Source: Epichloe hybrida
Taxonomy: Eukaryota; Ascomycota; Sordariomycetes; Hypocreales; Clavicipitaceae
DNA: 64,000 nucleotides
Direction of reading: 5' to 3'
Assembly (NCBI GenBank): GCA_019022495.1
Contig: JAFEKR010000013.1
Span: forward strand, 1,426,001 to 1,490,000
The notes beneath the pieces were generated by a model, which saw only the letters and a list, made by a program, of their open reading frames with translations, ran no database searches and was not told the DNA's origin. Of this stretch, positions 43,415-55,479 are shown in pieces; position 1 is the first letter of the stretch; the number at the start of each line of letters is the position of its first letter. Made by a program: the position numbers and the translations under genes.

Positions 43415-46400
43415 ATGGATACCTGCCGTGACTCGGAGCGCAAGAAGCGTACCCGATCAACGAAATACCCTCGCATTTCCAAGCCCCTCCACCTTGCTCA
43501 AGCCTCTTATGACTGTGTGGTCATCGGTTCGGGATATGGCGGAGGTATTGCCGCGTCGCGCATGGCTCGAGCTGGCCAGTCCGTGTGTCTCCTGGAAAGA
43601 GGCAAGGAGAGATGGCCCGGAGAATATCCCGAGACACTGACGCAGACTGCCAAGGAGTTGAACATCTCGGGGAACCGCAGCAGGGCATTTCATAAAGACA
43701 AGCAAATCAAATTCGGTAACACGTCGGGCATGTATCATCTCATCGTGGGGGATGGCCAAAGTGCTGTTGTCGGCAATGGTAAGCTAAATCTCCCTCCCAC
43801 TTGTCACTTGTGGCATCGTGTAGATGGATGGATGCCTTTTTTTCTTTCTCTCTTTCTTTCTTTTTGTTTTCCACCATTTTGACCATCAGTTTCTAGGTCT
43901 CGGGGGAACGAGCCTCATCAACGCCAACGTGTTTCTTGAGGCAGATGCCGGCACATTGTCACTGGACGTCTGGCCACCTGAGATTCGGGACAACCCAGAA
44001 GCCCTGACCGAATGTAAGTTTGTTTCAGAGTATCCAAGTGATTGTCAACATCTGATGATGGACATGATCCCCGCGCCTTCCAGTAGCTGGTTTTCATTTG
44101 CTCACATTTTTTGACAGACTATCAAAGGGCCAGAGATGTGCTTGAGCCTCAGTCGTACCCCGAAAGCTGGCCCAAGTTGAAGAAGTTGGACCTCTTGAAG
44201 CGTCAAGCCAAGAATCTCGGTCTGGAACAGCGCTACTACAACTGTCCTCAGACTACTCGCTTCCGCAAAGGCCCAAACAGTTGCGGCGTCGGAATGTCAC
44301 CCTCTTCACTTTCCGGACAAGATTCAACTGGCCTCAATGATGGGTCCAAGACAACAACGCTCGTCACGTATGTGGCTGACGCGTGGAACTGGGGAGCAGA
44401 TATATTCTGTCAATGCGAGGTGCGATACATCGAGGAAGCAACAGATGGACGTGGCGGCTACAACATCTACTTCATTTGGCATGAACCCGGTCGCGACAAG
44501 TTCCAGAACGGGAAGCGTAACGACTTACTTCATGTCCACGCTAAAAGTGCCGTTTTCCTCGGAGCGGGGTCCCTTGGCACAACCGAGATTCTCCTTCGAA
44601 GCAAATCTATGGGGCTTGACATGAGTGACGACGTGGGTCGCGGCATGAGTGGGAATGGCGACATGTTGGCTTTTGGGTAATTGTTGAAAAGTCCACATTC
44701 TCGAAATCGAACCGCGCAGCTGACAAGTCATCACAGTTACAATTGCAACGAGGAAGTCAATGCAATCGGTAGCGCGGTCCAGAAGACTGGCAACCCAGTT
44801 GGTCCAACGATAAACGGCATCATAGACATGCGAGAGGCGACTGACCACCCTCTCCACGGCTTTGTGATACAAGATGGAGCAGTACCGCATGCCTTATCCA
44901 GGATACTGCAAACCATCATTGATCTCCAGCCTCGTGCTCGTGGCGCCAAGACAAGTCTGATACGTCGCTTGAAAAAGAAGGGTGCGGCATGGAAGAGTCG
45001 ATTATTAGGCCCGTATACGAAATGTGGCTCCATTCAAAAGACCCAGGTCTTCCTCATCATGTCCCATGACAGTAAGCATACATCAACCTTGGGTCGCTTT
45101 TTCAAACTGTCAACAAGGTTCTAACAAGCCCTCAAGGTGGTCAGGGAACAATGTGGCTGGAGAATGACATGCCACAGCTGCAATTCCGAGCTGGGGGCGG
45201 CGCCGCTCGTGAGGAGGCTGTGCACTCTTTGCTCCGCGAGGCGATTCACGCAGTCGGTGGAACGCTCATCAGTAACCCGGGCCTTGCGATGACGGGCAAC
45301 CACGAAACAACTGTTCATCCCCTTGGGTAAGTCTCAAAACAAGAGAGTCAGAAACCAGCAGTCAGCTTACTCTTGTACTTAGCGGAGCGCGGATGTCACG
45401 AGATAACACTGCTCTCAATGGCGTCACAAATCATCTGGGGCAGGTCTTCACAGGAAGAACAGCTTCAGAAATCCATTCCGGCCTTTTCGTCGTTGATGGC
45501 GCCGTCGTGCCTGCTGCCTTGGGTGTCAACCCGATGGCGACGATATCTGCGTTGGCAGAAAGAGCGGTCGACGAGTACGCAAAATCACAAGGTCTCACCA
45601 TCTCTCAAGACAGCAACGGGACTCTGGACCTGTTCGGCTTACCAACACGTGCGAAAAATGTTGCTTCAGGAGAACCAGTTGCTTCGGAAGAGCCAGTTGC
45701 TTCGGAAGAGCCAGTTGCTTCGGGAGAACCAGTTTCTTCGGGAGAACCAGACGAAACATTGAGCTCTCGCAGAGAAACAGCCAATTCGATCGATAGGAGA
45801 CCCAACAAGGCGGCGCGTGGTACAGATGTCGCGCGTGGGCATTCGCTGGTATCCTTCACTGAGTGCATGGCTGGCTTCGTAGACGATTTTGCGGAGACCG
45901 CCAGTGAACGGGAAGGCAGCTTTGACATAGCTTACGGGGCTGGACGGGACAAGAGCCAGGTCGCCCAGTTTCTTCTCAACGCCGTTGTTCATGGAGAATC
46001 TCGCGATGGTGGCGAGGGAAGGCGAGAAACCCAGGTCGAAGGTTCCTTGACAGGTACCTTTGTGTGCCCAGCAATCGCGGGATCACCTTTCACGGTTCAG
46101 AGAGGCCGCCTGGCCATTTTTCAGCAGGACGTTTCGGTGAGCGGTACAAGCAAGTTGGTGTACGACTTCGATATGACCGGCATCAACGGCCGCGTTCTTC
46201 ACTTCCACGGCTACAAATCTGTGAACTCGTCAGTATCGGGTAACCCGAAGAAGTTGTGGCGCGCGTTGACTACACTGTACATTACCTTGACCGATCCCAA
46301 CAGCCCTAGCCGGCCGGTCGTCGCGAAGGGGGTCCTTCGCATGAAGCTCAAAGATTTCGGCAAAGAGCTACGCAGTCTGAAAGCCAGCGGGGGGAGCTTT

Positions 46401-47633
46401 CTTGAGAAGAAGGCCAATCTTGGCAAGTTCTTCCTTTTTTTCATGCGCAACTCTTCTTCGTACTTGTTCTTGCCTCTCCTGCGTCTGCAATACCCGAGGC
46501 CGACGCAACCAAATGAGTTCATAAATCCAACGTTGCCGTCGAGGACCATTGAGATTGTTGCAAGCGATGGGGTGAAAACGATACTGCATGTTTGGGAGCC
46601 ACAAACCCCAGACGGCGGCAGCGGCAGTGCCTCGGCGCGAATCGAGAATCTATTCATGATCCCCGGTGCAGGAGTTGACCATCAGATTTACGCCCTGCCA
46701 ACGGTGCCCGTCAACGCGGTGAACTACTTTACCAGGGCAGGGTACCGCGTATTCGTCACAGTCCATCGGATCGGTATGGTGGAAGCGAGTCAGACGGGGA
46801 AATGGACCACTTACGACGCACGACTCGATATCAAGGCTTGTATCGAACACATAAGAAAGAACTGGTCCACCAAGAAGCTGTACACCATCGCGCATTGCAT
46901 GGGATCTGTTGCTTTCGCCAGTGGTCTTCTAGACGGGACCATCCCCTCGGAATGGATCCTCGGTATCACATGCAGCCAAGTGTTTATGAATCCCATATGG
47001 AGCAGGAGTAACTCCATCAAGAAATCGTCGCCGATACCACTGGATAAGGTGTACAGAGGTGTCGCAGGAGAGTGGTTTGACTGCAGACCATCCCGAAATG
47101 GTAGCTATATTCAACGTCTCATCGACGAAATACTGCGAATGTATCCCGAGCGACAGGGGGAGAGGTGCAGAAGCGCTGCTTGTCATCGTACAACATTCCT
47201 CTTTGGTCGTTGCTGGGGCCACGACAACCTCAACGAGCCGACGCACCGTCACATTGACAAGTTTTTCAACGGGGCCGGCATGACCCTTATGCATCTACTC
47301 ATGAGGATGGACGGGGCTGTCACGAACAATGCGCCCGACTGTGAGGACCTGACCACACCCAGCAACATTAGTCGTCTACGAGGAATTCCTTTCTTCTTCT
47401 TTTCGGGTGCCGAAAGCAGCGTCCTTTCAGCGGCTTCAACGGAGAAGTCGTACGATATCTTGACCCGCACATTTGGACTTTCCGCCGGAAAGCCGGGCGG
47501 AGGTCTGCAATATCGTAGACAGGTGTTTCGAGGGTATGGACATTTAGATTGTTGGATGGGTCGCAACGCCTGCGATGACATATACCCAGCGGTATTCGAG
47601 GAAGTAAACCGGGTCATTGCTGAGGCAGAGTAA
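43415..47633 (+). CDS. GMC flavoenzyme (cholesterol-oxidase-like) fused to an alpha/beta hydrolase
   Basis: Six exons: 43415-43778, 43897-44013, 44118-44676, 44737-45071, 45137-45326, 45383-47633; 1271 residues. The N-terminal half is a GMC oxidoreductase of the cholesterol oxidase type: FAD motif GSGYGGG (38-44), LLERGKERWPGEYP, GLGGTSLINANVFLE and the active-site/FAD end HPLGGARM (519-526). A Ser/Glu/Pro linker with VAS(E/G)EP repeats (about 614-640) follows. The C-terminal part (about 895-1271) is an alpha/beta hydrolase with IAHCMGS at the nucleophile elbow (Cys in place of Ser, about 1023) and a late catalytic His in GYGHLDCWMG. Bacterial and fungal proteins with this architecture are annotated as cholesterol oxidases/choline dehydrogenase-like; substrates are mostly untested. 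No signal peptide is seen. Confidence 0.9.
45659..45752 (+). repeat. 24-bp tandem repeat coding the VASEEP linker
   Basis: Four to five units of about 18 bp, GTTGCTTCGGAAGAGCCA and variants, encode VAS(G/E)EP copies in the inter-domain linker of the fusion protein. The period is 18 bp (six codons). Confidence 0.75.
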
Positions 47634-48928
47634 CATCCTCTCTCATAATTTGATAACCTGGGGCGCATGGGGTGTTCATCGTACAATTTCGTACTTGGAT
47701 TTTGCTCGGGTACACGCGGCGAGAACATGGCGCCGGAAAGAGAGATTGTAGGATAAAAGTGTTTGAGTCGTCGTATTGAGCTACTCCCTAGATGTATTTA
47801 TGTTCCATAACGCTGCATAGTCATTAGATCGGAGTCTTTGATCCTTTTTATTTTCCGGAATCGGGACTTCTTTTCGATGGAAGATCAATGTGAGATAAGA
47901 AGAGCACGAAAGGTTCAATAGATGGATTGACATGAGTCTTTGTGTGGGCAATGGTAGGGTAGGTTCTCTTATTGTCTCCCAGCCGGTTTTCTTTTCCATG
48001 CATCAAGGACTTTGACGGTGGCCCAGGCGATAGCGACGACTGTTACCGTGAGACGTACTTCCCGGGCCAACTGTACCGCATTTGCTGGGAACAAGAAACT
48101 GTGGGCATGGCCGATTGTTCCCGAGTGTTGTGCTTGGACTAGAAACTGTTCCATATTTTCGGAGCGAGGCGATGATGTTGCAGATTTGGGGCTTGTGAGG
48201 GCAGTGGCTGCGGCGTTGTCGCGTTCAACTGGTTGTTGACGATGGATGCTGTGAGGAAAATATTCAATCTGGAAGGAAGAGAGGCATTATGTAATAATCA
48301 GGTGGAACGACGACAAACGCGGCCAGCAGACAGACCCAGCCAATGAGTGGGTGGGGCTGAAGGTGAGGAGCCTCAGGAGTCAGTCATGGTTTACATATAT
48401 GCCCATTTCATCCAACGTGATCCGATCGTTTTCAACGGGCCACTTCACTTTGCCGTCAAAGGCCCTGGTGGCTTGTCCGACCATCCTCGAGGCCGCACCA
48501 CCGCCAGCCATCCTTCAAGTATCTCGCTGTTCTTGCTCATGCCTCTCAAATGGATCCAATTGCTGGCGGGCACAGCATTATTCCCATTCATGTCTCTCGA
48601 CGTGCGACGCAATACAGACTCTTGCCCAATGGTTGACCAATCAAGGCGCTCCGGATGTCATCATCAATTCGCGACATGACCTTGATGGCCTGGTTCCAAC
48701 CTTGATGACCCTATCCGGGGAAGTATCTCGTCGTATCGAAGATGTTATGGGAGGTTATGGAGGTATGACACCGACGCTCGCATAGGTTTGAGCCCTACTA
48801 CGGTCGTGGGACGGGGCAAGAACATGTGCACTATTTAAAAGTGTTTCTCAGCTTGTCAAGACAGTTTCGCAAAAATTCAAAAGTAAATCTCTCCCGTCAT
48901 TGCCAAAATCAGGTTCCTGACATTCAAC
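47634..48928. other. Intergenic, 1.3 kb with two weak open frames
   Basis: Besides the small minus-strand candidate listed separately, a plus-strand frame at 48351-48785 (144 codons, ending in LAQWLTNQGAPDVIINSRHD and MGGYGGMTP) looks partly protein-like but has no recognised domain and no upstream support. Confidence 0.35.
47969..48154 (-). CDS. Candidate 61-residue single-pass membrane protein
   Basis: ATG 48154 to TAA 47969. Residues about 30-52 (LTVTVVAIAWATVKVLDAW) form one hydrophobic helix followed by a basic tail (KRKPAGRQ), the topology of small organellar or ER membrane proteins. The frame remains open upstream of the ATG to a possible splice acceptor near 48251, so a longer N-terminus is possible. 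No family is recognised and short frames of this size occur by chance. Confidence 0.35.
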   Translation of the reverse strand: MEQFLVQAQHSGTIGHAHSFLFPANAVQLAREVRLTVTVVAIAWATVKVLDAWKRKPAGRQ

Positions 48929-51084
48929 ATGGGCTCCTCGGCAAACAAGAAGTCCAAGAAATCTGTCAAGCTTAGCGTTCCTAAAAGATCGCTTCCGGTG
49001 ACCCTCTTGTCTGGATTCCTGGTAAGCAATGTTTACTTGACACGGTTTCGAAGACGGGACATGATCTTTCTGACCAAGAAACATTAGGGGGCAGGCAAAA
49101 CGACTCTCTTGCAGCACATTCTTCGCTCTGATCACGGATTGAAAATAGCCATCGTTGTTAACGATATTGGAGCGTGGGTCTTTTGCACTCGGCTACACAC
49201 CATGAGAGCTTCTGCTTACAATATGTTTGCAGCATCAATGTTGACGCCGCCCTGATCAAGAAAACTCACAGCTTGACCAAGACACAGGAGAAGGTCATTG
49301 CCTTGCAAAATGGCTGCATCTGCTGCACGCTGCGGGGTGACCTCCTAGAGGAGCTCGTGCGCATTTCTCAACTAGAGGAGTTTGACTACATCATCATTGA
49401 GAGCAGCGGTATCAGCGAACCTGAGCAGGTCGCCGAAACATTCGACGCTCGTTTGGCAGAGCAGATGGGTGAGCTGGCAGACATTGAAACGGCAATGCCA
49501 TTGGATGAGACCACTGTCAAGGTTCTCAAACAGCTGTTCGTACCCTCTGTATTGGGAATAGCAAATATGCTAGCCGGAAACTGACAATCATCTCAGAAAA
49601 GCAGCAGGAGGGCTTGGAAAGTTTGCGCGTCTCGACACCACCGTTACTGTCATTGACTCTTTCACAATGCTGAATGACTTTGACACGGCCGATCTTCTGT
49701 CGTCTCGTCGGGATGATGTCACCCCTGAAGATGAACGAACGGTGTCAGACTTGATGGTTGATCAAATTGAGTTCGCTGATGTGATTATCCTCAATAAAAT
49801 CGACATGGTGAGCATCCAATCCGTGTTTCGCATGGTTCCAGGTCTGACTAGTTGCACAGACAAGTGGAGAGACGAGAGAGGAGGTCAAGAGTTTGGTCAA
49901 GAAACTCAACCACCGCGCCAGAATCATTGAATGCTGTCGTGGTAAGATCGACGTTGCCGAAATTGTCAATACTGGACTTTTCAAACTGGACGTTGCGCAG
50001 TCCGGGTATGGATGGTTGCAGGACCTGCATGCCATGACTGTCCGAGAGGTGGGTTGGGTTCTAGAACACGGTTCACGTGCATGCATGGTTGATTGTTTGT
50101 TTTCTGACAGCCGTGAGTGAATAGGTCAATGGCCGCAACGTGCTCACGCCAAAACCCGAGACCGAGGAGTACAATGTGCAAAGCTTCATATATACCAGAT
50201 ACAGACCATTCCATCCCCGGAGATTATTTGCCTTGCTTCATGACAAGTTCATCCTTCAACTGGAGCAGTCGGATGATGAAGAAGAGGATGACGAGAATGA
50301 GACAGATCAAGACACACACGGCAGAGCAGAATCACATGCAGACACGGATGTCGACATGGATGGTTCAGAGGGTCCCCCAAGTACAGGATCCACTTCAGGA
50401 TCTGATGGACGTGACAGTTCTTCGGAGCACTCGGATAAGACTTGGGCATCAACCGAATGGAGCGGTGCGCCATCTCTATACGGGGAGCCACTGAAGCAAA
50501 CGGGTGAGGACGCAAACATGGACGTCGACGATGACATGGTCATGCCCTCCAACGACATCATCCTCGCCAACAAGCGTGCTCATCCCACCTTCAGGCGTCT
50601 CTTCCGATCCAAGGGTGAGTACTTCCTGGCCACTCGACCTCACAGGGCAGGAGACTGGTCGCAGGCGGGAGCCATGCTCACAATGACGGGGGGGCGCCCC
50701 TGGTTCTGCACCCTGCCGCCAGAAGAATACATGACAGGTGACGACGAGGTTGATTCGCTCGTGCAGCATGACATGAGGAAAGGCGGCGAGTGGGGCGATC
50801 GTCGACAAGAACTCGTCTTCATCGGCGAGAAGCTAGACCATGCGAACCTGGAGAGGTTATTGGACGAGTGTATGCTGACGGATGAGGAGATGGAGAAGTG
50901 GACAACGGTGATGCGAGACGAGAGGCTCGATGCTTCGGGCCGAGTCGATGCCCTGCAGGATGTTTTTGATGATGGGTTCCCAGATTGGACGGAGGGTGGT
51001 GATGAAGAAGACATGGGACATGAGCATTCACACGGAAGCGGCCCAACTTGCTATGTAGGGAGAAGGGGGAAAGTTGCCGCATGA
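48929..51084 (+). CDS. CobW/COG0523 zinc-regulated GTPase metallochaperone (ZNG1-like)
   Basis: Six exons: 48929-49021, 49088-49173, 49233-49535, 49597-49807, 49860-50048, 50125-51084; 613 residues. Splicing rebuilds LSGFL/GAGKTTLL (Walker A at 32-37), the NDIGA/INVD switch, the metal-binding CICC at 88-91 in QNGCICCTLRGDLLEEL, Walker B ESSGISEPEQV, and NKID at 227-230. The C-terminal CobW domain starts in exon 6 (YTRYRPFHPRRLFALL) and is extended by a long acidic, Asp/Glu/Ser-rich insert plus a His-rich tail (EHSHGSG) that could hold zinc. ZNG1-type proteins use GTP hydrolysis to deliver zinc to client enzymes such as methionine aminopeptidase. Exon 3 ends at a weak donor (GTTCGT). Confidence 0.92.
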
Positions 51085-52922
51085 TGGAAGAGACAGATTG
51101 CTGCCTCATCGCGTATCGACGAAAGATCCTTCAAATCTATAAGCCTAAACTAATCCTTGAAGCTCAACGCCCCCCGCAGCACTTGCTGATCTGACCGCTG
51201 TTACGTGTTGAACCGGGGCATCGCCTGTCTTCAAGCCTGTGCATCAAACACCCTGATGCCCGGATCGGATCCTGCGGGCCTACATTGCACGTGGAAAAGG
51301 AGGTAGTACGTAGCACATGCTCGGTGCGGAGTACTCATGGCGTTATCCCACGGAGTCTCGGGGAAAAGAAAGGATGAATGCTCGTGAGAAGCGAGGGGGA
51401 AAAGGGCCCTTGTGCCAGCCAGGCCTTTACTCACTCATCCTTTTGCCCCCTTTTCGCCCGTGACAAGGCTTCGGTCGTGCCCAAGCATCTGGCCATTGGC
51501 ATGATTGGCATGATTGGCCAGGAGGCAGGGTCATTTAGTGCGGGAAAACATCAAGCTGACTTCTTATCTCGGTCTTGGCGCGGGCGCCGCGGGGGGCTTA
51601 GTCGCGAAACAATGTCTCAGAAGTCAGAAACGTGAGGCATGGTTGCTGCCAGCTGCTACATACGGAGCACGCACATGTATGTATGTACGTACATTACATA
51701 CATGCACATGTAATCCGTACAGCGGACGGAGACGGGAGACGGGAGACGGAGGACGGAGACGGAGCGTGTTTGCGTCGCATCCATGCGACCACCAGCCCCA
51801 TGTCTCGTCCACGTCCACGGGGGGTTTCTTGTTGGCGGGAAAAGGGATGGATGGATCCGTCATGGTTTGTTTCAGCAGGGGTGCTCACTAAAAAATTAAG
51901 CATAATGGCCGGCGCATCGCCCATCGGAGATGTGTTCAATCATTGCTTCACGTGCCCCCCCCCCCCTCCCCCTCCAACCCCTTTTCCACATCAATGACGC
52001 GCAAAGGGTCATGGCCAAGACGGTGCTGATTGCTGGTCGCTGGTCCGACTGGATGGGTTTGTCGATGGGCTGCTCCTCCGCTACTCCGCTACTCCGTAGA
52101 TCGGTAGATAAGGGGATTTGAAAAGTCTTGGGGTGGCTGAGTGGCTGAGTGGCTGAGCCGCATCTCCTTGTTCCATGTGGATCATCCGCGGCTGGGTGGG
52201 GCAGGCGTCGCGGATCCGGCAAGTGCGAGATCCGCCGGCACTTTATCATGCCTCTGTTTGGCTTTTGGCTAGGGCAAACAACGCCCAGAAACAAACGCTC
52301 AGCAGAAGCAAGAAGGCCTGTTGTAGACGGCTCGGCTTGTCTTGCCCATCGATGCATGTACACAACAAGTGCACGGATTACGGATCACGGACTACGGACC
52401 ACGGACTACGGACCACGGACTGCAACAAGCATAAGCATGTATGCGGCTTGTGCAGCTCGAGGAGGGCTGCACAGCATTTGCTGGCGACGCCGAAAGCATC
52501 CGGGGAGCCGCTGGCATCAGAAAAAGTAAAAACCACGCTCCTCGGTCCCCCACCGTCCTCCACCGTCCTCCACCCTCGTTCATGTCCCACTTGTCGGGGC
52601 CCAAGATTCGAGACACGGCCAGGCGGCCAGCAGTCTTGGCAAATCTACGGTGCCCGACTGCATGTACATACATACATACATAGCAGCACGGATTGCGCGT
52701 CACCATCTCTGGAAACGTATAACAACCTGCGAGACCCTCCATCTTCTTCCGCATCCATGGCTGCCCCGTTTCTCCCGTCTTGATATCCGCTGAAGAAACT
52801 GCCTGTCCTTTGACAAAAAAGTCTGCGAGTCTCGGTGGTTCATACGGTATACCCAGAGTTCAAATAAAGGTTCGAGATTCACGCTGCTTGTTCATGTCCA
52901 ACGCACACAGGAATCCACCACC
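51085..52922. other. Intergenic, 1.8 kb with short tandem repeats
   Basis: No gene is supported. Contains GGAGACGGGAGAC-type purine repeats (about 51725-51765), GGCTGAGT copies (about 52134-52157) and a CACGGACTACGGAC array (52373-52424). Confidence 0.45.
52373..52424. repeat. 14-bp tandem repeat (GGACTACGGACCAC)
   Basis: ACGGATTACGGATCACGG leads into two to three GGACTACGGACCAC units; all are built from a 7-bp ACGGAYY core. Confidence 0.75.
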
Positions 52923-53979
52923 ATGGCGAGCGACAAGATCGATCCACAATTGTGCCAAAAGTACGCCCAGTTCGCATCTCATTTGGACAGATGGCACTTC
53001 AAGATCCTGTACTGGACCCTGTTCATCACAAACCTCCTCGTCTTGTTCTTCGGGTCGTGGCTTTACACAAAGTATGTCCTCCGCAAATTTCCCCAGTCCT
53101 GGTCCCTGTCTCGGGGGTTTTTTTTTTTTTTTTTTTCTGCCCGCCCGGTTTGGACGTCGTTGGAAAAGCTAACCACGTCGTGACATGACAGGGGGCAAGA
53201 TGCGATAGAAAGGCTTGGTAACGACACGCACAAAATAGCCAGGGTGCTGAGAACATACGTCCTGCTGTGCCTGGGATGCGTCGCCGTGTCGACAGTCGTG
53301 GTTGTCATGGAGGCATACGCGCTGCTGGCTCTGCAGTTCTGCGATGGCGAGGATCTAATATCCCTGTACTGGTCGACCTGGACCATGATCCAGGTCGGAT
53401 CCTTGATTGCCATGATGGGCATCATCTTGGCTCTGGCGCATACCCTTCGCAACCGCAAGCACCCGTGCGTATACAGCGTCTCCCAATTTCCCCTTCCCCC
53501 TTCTTCCAAGGATATGCCCCGGCCTAACGTATTACTTGCAGACCCTGGGCGCTTGCTCTAGGCACTCCCGTTCTTGTCATCGCAGGCCTCCTGCACTTGA
53601 TCCACGATTGCTCGCGAAAACGGGTAAGAAACCTGAGGCGATCGTCTGGCTCCGGCCCAGAGGACGGCCAAGGACCACCAATAAGCCAAGCGTAAGTACA
53701 TACATACTGCTCCCGCTCATTTTAGAGAACGGATCGAGTTTGTCTAACACGCTCCGTCTCAGAAACACTATTCAGAACTCGGGAGACGACGAAAAGTGCA
53801 GTGAAATCCAGGCCGACTTCATCGGCTTCACGTTGGAAGGCGGCCCGATTGTAAAGTTCGTGCAGCCCGTCCCTCCCATGCCACAGGGGGAACTGCTCGG
53901 CTATGATGGAAGAGGCCGTTCGACGTTTGCCTTTCCCCGAGGCGTCGTTCGCTTCGATGCGGAGCAGAACGGCTCATGA
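52923..53979 (+). CDS. Unknown four-transmembrane protein
   Basis: Exons 52923-53071, 53192-53464, 53542-53691 and 53763-53979 give 262 residues in phase. Four hydrophobic segments are visible: ILYWTLFITNLLVLFFG, VLLCLGCVAVSTVVVVM, IQVGSLIAMMGIILALA and ALGTPVLVIAGLLHLI. The first exon is cytosolic and includes CQKYAQFASHLDRWHFK; the C-terminal 80 residues are hydrophilic and begin after a basic RKRVRNLRR. Intron 1 contains a 19-nt T run (53120-53138). No family is recognised; the topology is compatible with a fungal-specific plasma- or endomembrane protein. Confidence 0.75.
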
Positions 53980-54484
53980 TGACGATGTCGTCATGAGAGG
54001 TTTTTTTTTTTTTCATGCAAATGATTACGAAGCAAGCGGGATTGATATTGAATACACGGTTTGGGTAGATCGAATGGCTGTTTCGTTGGTCATTTCATCT
54101 TTTCTGGTGGTTTTCCTTTTCCCTTCTTCTTACACATGTATGCATGAGACGGAACGCAGTGATGCTTTCAGGTCTCGGTCGCGTGCGTTGGAAATGAAGA
54201 TGAAGAGGTACTCGTAGTTTTCTAGCAATGAATGTGCTTGACGAATTTGAAGTTGAAGAAGTTCCTTCGTGGCGTCACTGGCGTGGCACGATTAATAATA
54301 TCTGCATGCTTTGGTGTGGATCCAGCCATCGGCCCCACCCCCCACAAGGTCCCGCCGCAACTTGCTTCCTTATCAACAAACGCATCCAACAAAATATTCA
54401 CTCCCGGCGCCAGTTCGCCATGTTTGCACCATTTGCATCTTCTCAACTAGGTACCTAGGTACTTGGCGTTTTGTCGATACAAAG
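53980..54484. other. Intergenic
   Basis: 3' flank of the four-TM gene with a T-run at 54001-54014, and promoter of CFD1. No gene is seen. Confidence 0.5.
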
Positions 54485-55479
54485 ATGGGTCTGGAAAAGG
54501 TCAAGCACATCATACTGGTACGTTCTTGGAAACACCACCCCAAGCTTGTTGAAAAGGAGCGCCGCTAAGTGAGTGAGTTGCATCGACAAAGGTGCTGTCT
54601 GGCAAAGGCGGAGTCGGCAAGTCATCGGTGACGACGCAACTAGCACTGTCTCTATCACAGGCCGGGCATTCGGTAGGCATCCTCGACGTCGATCTGACCG
54701 GGCCATCCATGCCGCGAATGCTCTCCATGGAGAAAGCAAAGGTCACGCAAGTCCCTGGCGGCTGGGCCCCCGTGCCTGTTCACGAAAAGGATGCCGGTGG
54801 CGGAGTGGGGAGCCTGCACGCCATGAGCCTGGGTTTTCTGCTGCCCAGCCGAGGTGACGCGGTGGTCTGGAGAGGTCCCAAGAAGACGGCCATGATCCGA
54901 CAGTTCATCCGCGACGTGCTCTGGGACGACACCGATTTCCTCCTCATCGACACACCGCCGGGGACGAGCGACGAACACATCTCCCTGGCCGAGGCCCTGC
55001 AGAGCGAGGCCCTGCCTAGCCAGGTCGCCGGGGCTGTTGTCGTCACAACCCCTCAGGCCGTCGCCACAGCCGACGTGCGCAAAGAGCTCAACTTTTGCTT
55101 CAAGACAGGGATCCGGGTGCTCGGTGTCGTGGAGAACATGTGCGGCTACGTGTGCCCACATTGCTCCGAGTGCACCGATATATTCGGCTCCGGCGGGGGA
55201 CGAAGCATGGCAGATGAGTTCGGGGTGCCGTTTCTGGCATCTGTGCCGATGGATGAACAGTTCATTCGGTTGATGGAAGAAGGCAGGCGACCTCGGTACC
55301 CGGCAGGAACACAGATCGACGGCCACGATGTATCGTCGACGGGCCTCGAGAACGATCAAGGCAGCGCCTTGTCCAACAGCGAAGGCAGTCTGGTGGACAA
55401 ATACCGGCATTGCCTACTGTCGCACATTTTCAAGAGCATTACGATCCATCTTTCAACCGCTATATCCGACCAAAGCTGA
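54485..55479 (+). CDS. CFD1: Cytosolic Fe-S cluster assembly factor CFD1 (Nubp2/Mrp P-loop ATPase)
   Basis: Exons 54485-54517 and 54592-55479 give 306 residues. The first 33-nt exon supplies the conserved start ([11 protein letters not shown]) joined to [13 protein letters not shown], the deviant Walker A with two Lys (15-22). Other signatures: [40 protein letters not shown] (Walker B) and the C-terminal bridging Cys pair in [11 protein letters not shown] (about residue 195). The length and lack of an N-terminal four-Cys ferredoxin domain separate CFD1 from NBP35. CFD1 pairs with NBP35 to form the scaffold that assembles 4Fe-4S clusters in the cytosol for nuclear and cytosolic proteins. The C-terminal tail after ENDQGSALS is variable. 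Confidence 0.93.

Noticed and set aside
54655..55410. 251-codon antisense frame opposite CFD1
   Set aside because: Shadow of CFD1; no motif and no separate promoter.
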